Notes: generated by a model from the sequence alone, not told the origin. A DNA stretch of 15,111 nt from Rhodobacteraceae bacterium UBA996 (GCA_002291955.1 DBBA01000107.1:1-15111), one strand, 5' to 3'; positions 1 to 7,687 are shown, counted from the stretch's first letter. A program made the numbers and translations.

Positions 1-66
1 TGACCGCCCTCCTCGTGGATCGTCGCTGACCCACCTTGGCACACCGATGCCGTCGGGGGGCGGTCA
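1..66. repeat. Widely spaced inverted repeat downstream of the LysR gene
   Basis: TGACCGCCC at 1-9 is the exact reverse complement of GGGCGGTCA at 58-66; three more positions extend the pairing with one mismatch. The arms are 48 bases apart, and no T-run follows on either strand. It lies just past the LysR stop, so it might be part of a terminator or the edge of something outside the window. The long spacer makes a simple intrinsic terminator doubtful. Confidence 0.25.
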
Positions 67-81
67 GACCATCAGAGCCCG

Positions 82-1014
82 TCAGCCGGGATCGACGAAC
101 AGCGTCCCGGCAAAGACCTCGCGCGCGACGGTCTGGATCAGCCGGGCGATCCGCGGCGCGGCCTCGTCCTCGCTCGCCACGCGGGTGACCAGGCCCGCCG
201 ACCGCAGGATCCGCGCCCCTTCCATCGGCACCACGCACACGTCCTTGTCCGTCGCGCCGATCTCGGACCGGACGTAGAGCGCGGGCAGGAACGCGACGCC
301 CATGCCCATCCCCGCCATCAGCCGGATCGCGTCGAGGCTCGTGCCCTCGTAGTCGGTGCGCAGCCGCGCGCCCAGCACCTCGCACAGTTCGGCGACCTGC
401 TGGCGCAGCGAATAGGCCGGACCCAGCGACAGCACCGTCGCATCGCGCAGGTCGGCCCGCGTGGCGATCCCGCGCGCGGCGAGCGGATGGTCGCGCGCCG
501 TGACCAGTTCCAGGGGTTCGCGGAACAGCCGGATCGGGCGGAAGTCGCCCCGCACCGGCAACTGCAACAGGATCATGTCGAAGTCACCATTGGCAAGGCC
601 CCGCGTCAGTTCGTCGGGCGGCGCCTCGCGGATGTAGAGCCGCAGGTCGGGATGCAGCGCGTGCAGCCGCGCGATCACATGCGGCAGCAGGTAGGGGCCA
701 AGCGTGCCCGAGGCGCCGAAGCGGATCGTTCCGGCCAGCCCCGTGCGGGGGGCATCGAACCGGTTCACGAGGTTCGTCAGCGACTCGATCACCGCCCGCG
801 CGCGTTCGTGCACCTCGCGACCCGCGGGGGTCAGGGTCACCCCTGACCGCCCGCGTTCCACCAGACGCTGGCCGAGCCGCTTCTCCAGCCCGGCCAGCTG
901 CACCGACAGCGACGGCTGGCTGATCCCGCACTGTTCGGCCGCGCGGGTGAAGCTGCCAGTCTCGGCCAGCGCCACGAAGTATTCGAGTTGCCGGATACTC
1001 GGCAGGTCGGTCAT
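82..1014 (-). CDS. LysR-family transcriptional regulator, probably for the TRAP transporter
   Basis: A 310-residue DNA-binding regulator of normal LysR length. The N-terminal winged helix-turn-helix is clear (residues about 5-65: RQLEYFVALAETGSFTRAAE, then the SQPSLSVQL recognition helix and a GxxLTPAG wing). The rest is a LysR substrate-binding domain (about 90-300) that should sense a small effector. I chose the ATG at 1012-1014 because homology begins right after it. The frame stays open upstream to 1173, but that extension lies inside the dctM-type gene and is arginine-rich shadow. Only 7 bp separate it from the dctM-type stop, on the same strand, so it is probably the last gene of the dctQ-dctM operon. 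LysR genes more often sit divergent from their target. The effector is unknown; the ligand of the TRAP receptor is the natural guess. Confidence 0.93.
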   Translation of the reverse strand: MTDLPSIRQLEYFVALAETGSFTRAAEQCGISQPSLSVQLAGLEKRLGQRLVERGRSGVTLTPAGREVHERARAVIESLTNLVNRFDAPRTGLAGTIRFGASGTLGPYLLPHVIARLHALHPDLRLYIREAPPDELTRGLANGDFDMILLQLPVRGDFRPIRLFREPLELVTARDHPLAARGIATRADLRDATVLSLGPAYSLRQQVAELCEVLGARLRTDYEGTSLDAIRLMAGMGMGVAFLPALYVRSEIGATDKDVCVVPMEGARILRSAGLVTRVASEDEAAPRIARLIQTVAREVFAGTLFVDPG

Positions 1015-1021
1015 GGTCACC

Positions 1022-2683
1022 CTACAGGAATTCGTCCTCGCCACCGCCGCCTTCATCGAACGCGGGCGGTGGCGGCGGCGCACCTTCGGCCCCGGGCGCA
1101 TCGGACCGGAACAGAAGGTCCGGCAGCCAGGTCGCCATCTCGGGGAAGGCCCAGAGCACGCCCAGTGCCACAAGCTGGATCACGATGAACGGGGTCACGC
1201 CGCGGTAGATCATCGGCGTGGTGATCGTGCGCGGCGCCACGCCCCGCAGGTAGAACAGCGAGAACCCGAATGGCGGCGTCAGGAAGCTCGTCTGCAACAG
1301 TAGTCCGATCATCACCCCCAGCCAGATCGGATCGACGCCCATGATGAGAAGGACCGGCGCGGTGATCGGCACGACGATGAAGATGATCTCGAACGTATCC
1401 AGGAAGAAGCCCAGCACGAAGATGATCGCAAAGACCACGAACAGCGCGCCGAACTGCCCCCCCGGCATCTGTTCCAGGAACCCGCGCACCATGTCGCCAC
1501 CGCCCATCTGCGTGAACACCAGCGCGAATGCGGTGGCGCCAAGCAGGATGATGAACACCATCGAGGTGATCGACATGGTGGACACCGACGACCGGAACAG
1601 CGTGTCGATGAAGCTGCGGCGCATGTGGCTGTTCAGGGCGACGACCACGACGATCACCGCCAGCAGCGCAAGCAGCGTGTTGAACAGCCCCGCCGCGCCG
1701 AACACGGCCGCGGTGGCCAGAAGCCCGGCCAGCACGACCAGCCAGAACCAGAACAGCCGGATGTCGCGCTTGGGGTCGCCCTCGGCCCCCAGATAGCTGT
1801 CGCCGATCAGCCTGACGCCCGCCAGGAACATCGCCCCCACGGCGCCCACGCTCGCGCTTTCCGTGGGCGTGGCGACGCCCGACACGATCGACCCCAGCAC
1901 TGACACGATCAACAGCAGGGGCGGGATCAGCGCCCCCACGATCCGCAGGCCCAGCCCCGCCTTCTCGGCCGGGGTCATGGCGACCGGCGGGCAGCTTTTC
2001 GGATCAACGATGGCCTTCCAGATGATGTAGGCGACGAACATTGCCACCAGCACGAGGCTTGGCAGCAGGGCGCCCGCGAACAGGTCGCCGACCGACACTG
2101 TGTCGGGGGCGAAATTGCCAAGCGACAGTTGCGCGGCCGAGTTCGCACCCTGCAGGATGTCGGCGAGGAAGATCAGCACGGTCGATGGCGGGATGATCTG
2201 GCCGAGCGTACCCGCCGCGCAGATCGTGCCGGTGGCGAGCTTCGGATCATAGCCCGCGCGCATCATCGCAGGCAGCGACAGAAGGCCCATCGTCACCACG
2301 GTGGCTCCCACCACGCCGGTCGCCGCTGCCAGAAGCGCGCCGACGATCACGACCGACAGCGCCAGCCCGCCCCGCAGGCTCCCGAACAGCTGCCCCATCG
2401 TGGTCAGGAGGGATTCCGCGATGCCGGATCGTTCAAGCACCACGCCCATGAAGACGAACAGGGGCACGGCAACCAGCACGGGGTTGGTGATGACCCCCCA
2501 GAACCGGTTCGGCAGCGCCGCGAACAGCGCGGGGTCGAACGCGCCCACGCCGATCCCGGCAAAGCCCACCAAGATGGCAAGGCCCCCAAGCGTGAAGGCT
2601 ACGATGTAGCCCGACATCAGGAAGAGGATGATCAGCAGGAACAGACCTGCGGCCATCAGCTGGCCAAGGAGTGCGGCGTCCAT
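1022..2683 (-). CDS. TRAP transporter large permease subunit (DctM type)
   Basis: The 553-residue inner-membrane subunit that drives sodium-coupled uptake in TRAP systems. It is almost entirely hydrophobic, with segments typical of DctM: VAVPLFVFMGVVLERSG (about 73-89), GATVVTMGLLSLPAM, a QIIPPSTVLIFLAD re-entrant region (about 162-175), and near the C-terminus FLDTFEIIFIVVPITAPVL and QTSFLTPPFGFSLFYLRG. Classical DctM is about 430 residues. This protein belongs to the longer type, with extra material at about 275-360 holding a charged loop (GAEGDPKRDIR) and two added membrane helices. The C-terminal tail is Pro/Gly/acidic (PPPPPAFDEGGGGEDEF). A purine-rich GGAAGGA precedes the ATG by about 9 bases. 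The dctQ-type stop lies 19 bp upstream and a LysR gene follows after 7 bp, indicating one transcription unit. Confidence 0.95.
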   Translation of the reverse strand: MDAALLGQLMAAGLFLLIILFLMSGYIVAFTLGGLAILVGFAGIGVGAFDPALFAALPNRFWGVITNPVLVAVPLFVFMGVVLERSGIAESLLTTMGQLFGSLRGGLALSVVIVGALLAAATGVVGATVVTMGLLSLPAMMRAGYDPKLATGTICAAGTLGQIIPPSTVLIFLADILQGANSAAQLSLGNFAPDTVSVGDLFAGALLPSLVLVAMFVAYIIWKAIVDPKSCPPVAMTPAEKAGLGLRIVGALIPPLLLIVSVLGSIVSGVATPTESASVGAVGAMFLAGVRLIGDSYLGAEGDPKRDIRLFWFWLVVLAGLLATAAVFGAAGLFNTLLALLAVIVVVVALNSHMRRSFIDTLFRSSVSTMSITSMVFIILLGATAFALVFTQMGGGDMVRGFLEQMPGGQFGALFVVFAIIFVLGFFLDTFEIIFIVVPITAPVLLIMGVDPIWLGVMIGLLLQTSFLTPPFGFSLFYLRGVAPRTITTPMIYRGVTPFIVIQLVALGVLWAFPEMATWLPDLLFRSDAPGAEGAPPPPPAFDEGGGGEDEFL

Positions 2684-2702
2684 GAGAGGTGGTCCTTCCC
2701 GG

Positions 2703-3293
2703 TCAGGCCGTCTGGTCGGCGCCGTGGCCGCCGTGGTTCAACGCGTAGTGCTCGTGTCCCGACAGGACGAGGATCCCGCGCAAGACAAAGGCCGCGCCCT
2801 GCAGCGCGATCAGCACCATGAAGCCCAGCAGCGTGCCCTTCAGCAGCCACAGGTCGCCCATGCCCCCGGGGTTCAGCGACCCCTCGTCCGACGCATAGGA
2901 CGCCGACCAGAACGTCCACACCGCCGTCCCGAACACGACCAGGAACGGCACCAGAAGGAAGATGGTCATCAGCATGTCGGACAGCGCCTTGCGGCGCACC
3001 GACCAGTGCGAATACAGCACGTCCACCCGCACGAAGCCGCCGGTCATCATCGTGTAGCCCGCGCCCAGCACGATCACGACGACGTGGGTCCAGATGTAGG
3101 ATTCCTGCAGCCAGACCGACCCGGTGCCCATGACGTAGCGTAGGTATACCGTGGAGAAGCACAGGATTACCGTCGCCAGCGCGGCCCAGGCGACAATGTA
3201 GCCTGACCAGCGGCACAGGGCGTCAATCATCGCCACGACACCCGCAGTCGCGCGCACCCACCCCGGCTCGGGTCCGGTTCCTGTCATCGCCAT
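2703..3293 (-). CDS. TRAP transporter small permease subunit (DctQ type)
   Basis: A 196-residue small membrane subunit that pairs with the large permease. Four hydrophobic segments are visible, as in the DctQ family: around SGYIVAWAALATVILCFSTV, THVVVIVLGAGYTMM, LMTIFLLVPFLVVFGTAVWTF and GTLLGFMVLIALQGAAFVL. Typical motifs between them include the short QESYIW stretch before helix 2 and GGFVRVDVLYSHW after it. I placed the start at the ATG 3291-3293 because GGGGGGA lies six bases upstream. The frame is open to 3428, but the added residues look like noncoding sequence, and a later ATG at 3285-3287 is also possible. It is the first gene of the minus-strand operon, facing the receptor gene across a 329-bp gap. 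The C-terminus is His-rich (GHEHYALNHGGHG), which may be incidental. Confidence 0.9.
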   Translation of the reverse strand: MAMTGTGPEPGWVRATAGVVAMIDALCRWSGYIVAWAALATVILCFSTVYLRYVMGTGSVWLQESYIWTHVVVIVLGAGYTMMTGGFVRVDVLYSHWSVRRKALSDMLMTIFLLVPFLVVFGTAVWTFWSASYASDEGSLNPGGMGDLWLLKGTLLGFMVLIALQGAAFVLRGILVLSGHEHYALNHGGHGADQTA

Positions 3294-3622
3294 CGCACGT
3301 CCCCCCGTTGGCACCGCACGCGATCTGTCGGGTGTTGCTCCGCCCAACCGCTCGCGCGCGCTCGTTGGCCCTGCCGGTTCGCTCCGGCACTGCGCTGCGA
3401 CACATCGCCACCCCGATAGGTGTTTCAATGCCCATGCTGCGACTTTTTTTGATGGAATTGATCCCTCCCGGGTCTGCCCATAGTTTTTTCCTAATCATCC
3501 GGGTTCCCGGCAGGACGCCGTTGCCCTGCGACAATCCGTCACCACATCGCTGCCGCAGTCCGCCGGGCGGGCCGTCGCAGCGCAAGCGATGGCGCGGGTC
3601 GGGGACGTCAGGGGAGGCTTGC
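3294..3622. promoter_or_regulatory. Divergent intergenic region between dctQ-type and dctP-type genes
   Basis: This 329-bp gap must hold the promoters of both TRAP transcription units and probably the LysR operator. Visible elements are an A/T-rich core at 3443-3494 unlike the surrounding sequence; TAG-N7-CTA at 3481-3493, which fits the T-N11-A outline of LysR sites; and a perfect dyad CCGGG-TT-CCCGG at 3499-3510. TTGATC (3458) followed 17 bases later by TAGTTT is a possible plus-strand promoter. None matches a consensus strongly. The receptor's ribosome site GGGGAGG is at 3611-3617. The position as regulatory DNA is safe; the individual elements are guesses. Confidence 0.5.
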
Positions 3623-4738
3623 ATGAAAAGACGTGACTTTCTGACGAAATCCGTGCTCGCGGGGACCGCGGCCACGGCAGCGGCCACGCTGGCCGCGCCC
3701 GCCATCGCGCAGGGCACCATCGAATGGCGCATGGTCCACTCGTGGCCCAAGGGCCTGCCGGGCGTTGGCGTGGGTGCCGAGCGTCTGGCCCGCCGGATCG
3801 AGTCGATGTCGGGCGGCCGCCTGAAGATCAACGTCTTCGCCGCGGGCGAACTGGTCCCGGCGCTGGGCTGCATGGACGCCGTCATGGACGGCACCGCCGA
3901 GATGGGCCACGACGCGTCCTTCTACCACGTCGGCAAGCATCCGATGCTGGCTGCGTTCTTTGCCGTGCCCTTCGGCATGACCGCCGACGAGCAGGCCGCG
4001 TGGCTCTTGCATGCGGGTGGCCAGGCCCTGTGGGACGAGCTGAACGACCAGTTCGGCATCCTGTCGCTGCCCGCGGGTCAGACCGCCAACCAGTCCTTTG
4101 GCTGGTTCCGCAACCCCATCGACACGGTCGAGCAGTTCAATGGCCTGAAGATCCGCATGCCGGGTCTGGGTGGCGAGATGGTCAAGAAGCTGGGCGCGGT
4201 GCCGGTCCTGCTGCCCGGCGGCGAGATCTTTGCCGCACTCCAGTCGGGCGCGGTGGATGCGGCCGAGTTCATTGGCCCCGTGAACGACCTGCCGATGGGC
4301 TTCCACCAGGTGGCCAAGTACTCCTACGGCCCCGGCGTACAGGAACCGGGCGGCACGGTGCAGTTGATGCTGAACAAGGCCAAGTTCCAGGAACTGCCCG
4401 CCGACCTGCAGGAGATCATCCGTGCCGCAGCGCATGCGGGCCACGAGGACATGAAGGTGGAGTACGACCTCCTGTCCGGTCGCGCGATGGAAACCCTGCG
4501 CGTCGAGCACGGGGTGGAATTCCGTCGCCTCGACCGAACCATCCTCGAAGCCCTCGGCAAGGCCGCGGGCGAGGTGATCCAGGAATCCTACGATGCCGGC
4601 GACGATCTGACCCGCCGCATCTGGGACAGCTACCTGGCCGCCCGCGCCGACACCATGCGCTTCCTGCGCTTCAACGAGCAGGCGTTCCTGAACGCCCGCA
4701 CGCTCGACTTCCCGTTCCCGGGGCCGCAGGCCACCTGA
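3623..4738 (+). CDS. TRAP transporter periplasmic substrate-binding protein (DctP type, COG4663/TakP-like)
   Basis: A 371-residue extracytoplasmic receptor. The N-terminus is a Tat signal peptide: RRDFLTKS at residues 3-10, an Ala-rich core, and probable cleavage after APAIA (residue 29). The mature protein follows the TRAP receptor pattern seen in the 2-oxoacid receptor TakP and the mannitol/chloroaromatic group: WRMVHSWPKGLPG near the mature start, NVFAAGELVP (70-79), PFGMTADEQ, a WFR at 161-163, LKIRMPGLGG with the family-conserved Arg178 that binds the ligand carboxylate, and GGEIFAALQSGAVDAAEFIGP (199-219). The start is set by GGGGAGG five bases upstream and by the Tat motif; the frame is open upstream from 3308 without coding character. 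The substrate is probably a small organic acid, but it cannot be named from sequence. It is divergent from its two membrane partners. Confidence 0.95.
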   Translation: MKRRDFLTKSVLAGTAATAAATLAAPAIAQGTIEWRMVHSWPKGLPGVGVGAERLARRIESMSGGRLKINVFAAGELVPALGCMDAVMDGTAEMGHDASFYHVGKHPMLAAFFAVPFGMTADEQAAWLLHAGGQALWDELNDQFGILSLPAGQTANQSFGWFRNPIDTVEQFNGLKIRMPGLGGEMVKKLGAVPVLLPGGEIFAALQSGAVDAAEFIGPVNDLPMGFHQVAKYSYGPGVQEPGGTVQLMLNKAKFQELPADLQEIIRAAAHAGHEDMKVEYDLLSGRAMETLRVEHGVEFRRLDRTILEALGKAAGEVIQESYDAGDDLTRRIWDSYLAARADTMRFLRFNEQAFLNARTLDFPFPGPQAT

Positions 4739-4758
4739 CCGGACCACGACCGTCAAAC

Positions 4759-4786
4759 GCGGCGCGAGCGACGAGGCTCGCGCCGC
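4759..4786 (+). terminator. Hairpin 20 bp after the dctP-type stop
   Basis: An 11-bp perfect stem (GCGGCGCGAGC at 4759-4769 with its complement at 4776-4786) closes a six-base loop GACGAG. Position and strength fit a transcription terminator for the receptor gene. No T-run follows, which is common in G+C-rich genomes, so an mRNA-stabilising role is an alternative. Confidence 0.6.
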
Positions 4787-5296
4787 CCGTGCGCCGCACA
4801 TTCTCCACGAGGGCGCGGAGCCACCGAGCCTGGGCCGCGCGAACCGCAGCACAAGGCGCCATCGTCGCAGAGATGGCGGCATCGGGCGGGAGAAGGGTTG
4901 ACGCAACGTCGCCCGCGTTCAGGGATGGGGCCAGGAAGACACGGCAAGACGAACCGATCGGTCTTCCAGAAGCGCAAACCGGTAGCGCCGCCGCGCTCGG
5001 GTGGCATGTCGGCCTAGGGACCATACCGTTCGCGTGCTTACGGACGTCCGTTCTGGCCGTCGCTCTCCACTTCATCTGGAAGGGGCATTCGTTCGGAAAC
5101 AATTGCAAGCAACCGCGTCCACCTGAGCTTGCGGTGCTTGGGCGCCAGGGGACGGACACCGGCCCTCGCCGCAATTGACCACTGTAGCGCCCAGGTCGGG
5201 GGCTCGAAGCGGTCGGCATCTCCCGACCCGATTGGCAATGGTTCTGTGCCACTGCGGGCAATCACACGCGAGCTCCCGGGTCCGGACCCGCGTTGG
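4787..5296. other. 510-bp region without a recognisable gene
   Basis: Several open frames cross this stretch on both strands, but none has a ribosome site with a plausible start, and their translations are Arg/Pro/Ser-rich low-quality sequence with no family I recognise. Local composition is more mixed than in the flanking genes, with A/T-richer patches near 5090-5110. It may be intergenic DNA or the worn remnant of a lost gene next to the truncated BKACE gene. A perfect 14-bp palindrome CGGGTCCGGACCCG lies at 5277-5290. Confidence 0.5.
5277..5290 (-). terminator. Palindrome just after the BKACE fragment stop
   Basis: CGGGTCCGGACCCG is perfectly self-complementary and could fold as a 5-bp stem with a CCGG loop. 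It lies six bases beyond the BKACE fragment stop codon on the minus strand. It may be a weak terminator; a protein-binding site is equally possible. Confidence 0.3.
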
Positions 5297-5848
5297 TCAT
5301 GCCGCGACCTCGGTCGCGCTGTCCCCCGCGCCCCTGATCCCGAGGATCCGGCGTGCCTCAGATGGCGTGGCGACGGGGCGCTGGTGGTGGGCGCAGAGAT
5401 CGACCACCCGCCGCAGCAGTGCCGCGTTCGACGGCGCGAGGGTGTGGCGGTCGAGGCGGACATTGTCCTCGAGCCCGGTCCGCGCGTGCCCGCCCGCCGC
5501 GACGGACCATGCGTTCAGGACGGATTGGCTCGCCCCGATCCCCGCCGCGCACCAGGGCGCGTCGGCGCCGAACAGACGGTGGACGGTGCGGACATAGTAA
5601 TCGAACACGTCCCGGTCGGCGGGCATGGCGTTCTTCACGCCCATGACGAACTGCACATAGGGTCGGTCGCGCAGCAGGCCCCCCTGCCACATCTGGTGCG
5701 CCTTCAGGATGTGGCTCAGGTCGAAGGCCTCGATCTCGGGCTTGATGTCATGCGCCAGCATCTCGGACGCAAGCCAGTCCACCAGGTCGGGCGGGTTCTC
5801 GTAGACGCGCGTGGGAAAGTTGTTCGAACCGACCGAGAGTGAGGCCAT
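5297..5848 (-). pseudogene. BKACE / DUF849 beta-keto acid cleavage enzyme, N-terminus missing
   Basis: The 183 residues from the Met at 5846-5848 match the C-terminal two thirds of BKACE enzymes, the 3-keto-5-aminohexanoate cleavage family that condenses a beta-keto acid with acetyl-CoA. Recognisable blocks are the strand after MASL with a GSxNFPTRVYENPPDLV motif, PEIEAFDLSHI, VQFVMGVKNAMP, the GAGIGxxQ-type AAGIGASQ, and GHARTGLEDNVRLD containing the family's metal-binding Glu. Full-length members are about 280-310 residues. Here roughly the first 100 are absent, including the paired metal-binding histidines (HxH), so catalysis is not expected. Upstream of 5848 the frame holds low-complexity residues with no homology, and the preceding aldo/keto reductase gene runs into it in another frame. 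It looks like a deletion remnant. Its natural neighbours, dehydrogenases and a sugar-type transporter, are nearby. Confidence 0.85.
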
Positions 5849-6855
5849 GCGCCGGACCCGGCCCCCCCCGCTCCGGTGGCTGGCGGCGCCGCAGGGGTCG
5901 GCGCATGCCTGTCCAGCAGACCGTCCTGCTTCAGGTCCTCCCACAACGCGCCGGGGATCGGAGTGTCGATCCAGTCCAGCGCCTGTTCGAGTTCAAGGCT
6001 GGTCCGTGCGCCCGGGATCACCGTCGCCACCACGGGATGCGCAAGGCAGAATTGTAGCGCGGCGGCCGGCAGGGGCACGCCGTGGCTCTCGCACAGGCTG
6101 CGGATGCGACCGACCCGCGCCCGCAGGTCCGCCGGTGCCTCGGCGTAGTTCCAGTAGCGGCCTCCCGCAAGTATCCCGCTGTTGTAGGGCCCCCCGACGA
6201 TGATCCGCGTCCCGCGCCGCGCGCAGTCGGGGAACAGCGACGCCAGCGGCGCCTGTTCGAGCAACGTGTAGCGCCCCGCAAGCAGGAACACGTCCCAGTC
6301 GCCGTGGTCGAGCGCGCGGGCCGCGACCTCGACCTCGTTGACGCCGATGCCGATGGCCCGCACCTGTCCGGCGCGGCGCAATTCGTCCAGCGCGCGGTAG
6401 CCGCCCGACATGGCATCTCGGAAATGACGCCGCTCGTCGTCCGGATCGGTGTGGGTGAAAGGGCCGATGTCGTGCAGGAGGAGGATGTCGATCCGGTCGC
6501 GCACGAGGCGTTGCAGGCTGTCCTCCCACGACCGCATGACCGCGTCGTAGCCATAATCGTAGACCGGGTGGAAGGGCAGGGGGGCCGGCCAGCCAAGCGC
6601 CGCAGGATCGGCGGGCAGGCCGGGCTTCAGCAGGCGTCCGACCTTGGTGGACAGGATGACATCGGGACGGCCGCGGATCGCGTCGCCCACCCGCCGTTCG
6701 GACAGGCCGAAGCCGTAGTAGGGCGCGGTGTCGAAGTATCGCACGCCCCGTTCCAGCGCTGTCGCCAGCACCGCCGCGGCCGCGTCCGGGGATACCCCGT
6801 CCATCAGGCCGCCGACCGGCGCGCATCCCAGTCCGAGCTTCGGCAGGTCGATCAT
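5716..6855 (-). CDS. Aldo/keto reductase (D-threo-aldose / L-fucose dehydrogenase type) with out-of-frame C-terminal tail
   Basis: The first 321 residues form a complete aldo/keto reductase barrel of the sugar 1-dehydrogenase type, which oxidises an aldose to its lactone with NAD(P). The catalytic tetrad is visible: Asp42 and Tyr47 in FDTAPYYG, Lys71 in STKVGR and His128 in LLLHDIG. The NAD(P) site lies toward the C-terminus (PGARTSLELEQAL). I start at the ATG 6853-6855, preceded by GGGGGA six bases upstream; the 14 residues before it add nothing. Family members end about where HAPTP occurs (near 5893). Here no stop follows: the frame continues for about 44 bp of Pro/Gly-rich sequence and then about 130 bp through the BKACE gene in the wrong frame, giving 379 residues. 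The enzyme may still fold. Divergent from the GntR regulator. Confidence 0.85.
   Translation of the reverse strand: MIDLPKLGLGCAPVGGLMDGVSPDAAAAVLATALERGVRYFDTAPYYGFGLSERRVGDAIRGRPDVILSTKVGRLLKPGLPADPAALGWPAPLPFHPVYDYGYDAVMRSWEDSLQRLVRDRIDILLLHDIGPFTHTDPDDERRHFRDAMSGGYRALDELRRAGQVRAIGIGVNEVEVAARALDHGDWDVFLLAGRYTLLEQAPLASLFPDCARRGTRIIVGGPYNSGILAGGRYWNYAEAPADLRARVGRIRSLCESHGVPLPAAALQFCLAHPVVATVIPGARTSLELEQALDWIDTPIPGALWEDLKQDGLLDRHAPTPAAPPATGAGGAGSGAWPHSRSVRTTFPRASTRTRPTWWTGLRPRCWRMTSSPRSRPST
5849..5892 (-). other. Deletion or frameshift junction between aldo/keto reductase and BKACE fragment
   Basis: This 44-bp stretch separates the end of recognisable aldo/keto reductase sequence from the start of BKACE sequence. 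It contains eight consecutive C on the plus strand (5862-5869; G8 in the sense of the genes). With nine instead of eight, the reductase frame would pass directly into the BKACE frame. Together with the missing ~100 N-terminal BKACE residues, this indicates a deletion that joined the two genes, with the G-run as a slip or sequencing-error site. Confidence 0.6.
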
Positions 6856-6967
6856 CGTGGGTCCCCCGTGGGCCGTAGTGTGCATGTCTCTGTTCAAAAT
6901 GGCCGCACACTAGTATGTCATGCCCGCAGTGTGTTGACGGGACGCCAGAAACGCGCAGACATCAGCC
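6856..6967. promoter_or_regulatory. Divergent promoter region with candidate GntR operators
   Basis: The 112-bp gap between the aldo/keto reductase and the GntR regulator contains TAGTGTGC at 6876-6883, its exact inverse GCACACTA at 6905-6912, and the related CAGTGTG at 6927-6933. The GCACACTA element recurs at 8501-8508 in the other divergent region of the cluster. TTGACG at 6934-6939 resembles a -35 box for the regulator and adjoins the third element, as expected for autorepression. No good -10 follows at the usual distance, so the promoter itself is uncertain. Confidence 0.5.
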
Positions 6968-7687
6968 ATGGCGACCACGATCCCCGACCATTCGGCACCT
7001 GTCCCCATCCGGCTGACCCGCTCGGGCCCTTCGATGTCGGAGCAGGTCTACGAGACCATCTTTGCGAAGATCCTCAAGCTGGAACTCAAGCCGCGGCAGC
7101 AATTGTCCGAGACGCAGTTCGCCAAGGAACTGGGCGTCAGCCGGACGCCGGTGCGCGAAGCTTTCCAGAAGCTTGCCGCGCTCGGGTTCCTTGATGTCGT
7201 GCCGCAGCGCGGGACCGTGGTCGCGCCGATGCGCGCCTCGGCCTTCCGCAAGTCGCAGTTCATGCGCGAGGCGTTCGAGCTTGCCCTGGTGCGCCGGACC
7301 GTGGACCTCGACGACAACCGCGCGCTGTGCCGGGCGTTGCAGCACGAGTTGAAGCTGCAGGAGGTACATTCGGAATTCGGGGACGAGGACGCGTTCTATG
7401 CCTCGGACGAGGCGTTCCACGAGGCCATTGCCACCGGGTGCGGGATGCCGGAACTCTGGCCCGAGGTGCAGCGGGTCAAGATCCATATGGACCGCTTCCG
7501 CTATGCCCTGCGGTCCCAGCGCGACATCCGGACGGTGCTGGAACAGCACCGCGTGATCGTCGCGGCGATCTGTGCCCGGGATGAGGGCGCGGCGCTGGAC
7601 GCCATGACGCGGCACCTGCGGCGGGCGAACCACCTGCTTGATGAGGCCGTCGAACTGCACCCGGAATACTTCGATCTCGAAGGCTGA
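6968..7687 (+). CDS. GntR-family transcriptional regulator, FadR subfamily with FCD domain
   Basis: A 239-residue repressor-type regulator. The N-terminal winged helix-turn-helix is at about 23-88: SEQVYETIFAKIL, SETQFAKELGVSRTPVREAFQKLAALGFL, and a QRGTVV wing. The C-terminal all-helical FCD domain (about 95-225) has the usual metal/effector ligands in place: Asp147 and His151 in SDEAFHEAI, His194 in EQHRVIV and His216 in TRHLRRA. FCD regulators mostly respond to sugar acids or other carboxylates. The gene lies between the divergent aldo/keto reductase and the convergent SDR gene (27 bp between stops) and is the probable local regulator. The start at 6968 lacks a clear ribosome site. The ATG at 7034 is an alternative that would still keep the DNA-binding domain. 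Confidence 0.92.
   Translation: MATTIPDHSAPVPIRLTRSGPSMSEQVYETIFAKILKLELKPRQQLSETQFAKELGVSRTPVREAFQKLAALGFLDVVPQRGTVVAPMRASAFRKSQFMREAFELALVRRTVDLDDNRALCRALQHELKLQEVHSEFGDEDAFYASDEAFHEAIATGCGMPELWPEVQRVKIHMDRFRYALRSQRDIRTVLEQHRVIVAAICARDEGAALDAMTRHLRRANHLLDEAVELHPEYFDLEG

Noticed and set aside
1015..1173. 53-residue N-terminal extension of the LysR frame
   Set aside because: It lies inside the dctM-type coding region on the same strand, is Arg/Pro-rich, and LysR homology begins exactly at the ATG 1012-1014.
3308..3622. 105-residue N-terminal extension of the dctP-type frame
   Set aside because: The Tat signal peptide with a strong ribosome site begins at 3623; the upstream residues have no coding character and cross the promoter region.
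3608..4906. 432-codon minus-strand frame opposite the dctP-type gene
   Set aside because: It is an antisense shadow caused by high third-position G+C; its translation is His/Arg/Gln-rich with no family.
4671..5261. Minus-strand frame of 196 codons in the gap after dctP
   Set aside because: It overlaps the dctP end and the terminator hairpin, has no ribosome site and no recognisable motif.
5038..5463. Minus-strand frame of 141 codons upstream of and across the BKACE fragment
   Set aside because: Its N-terminal half is the BKACE sequence read in the wrong frame; the rest matches nothing I recognise.
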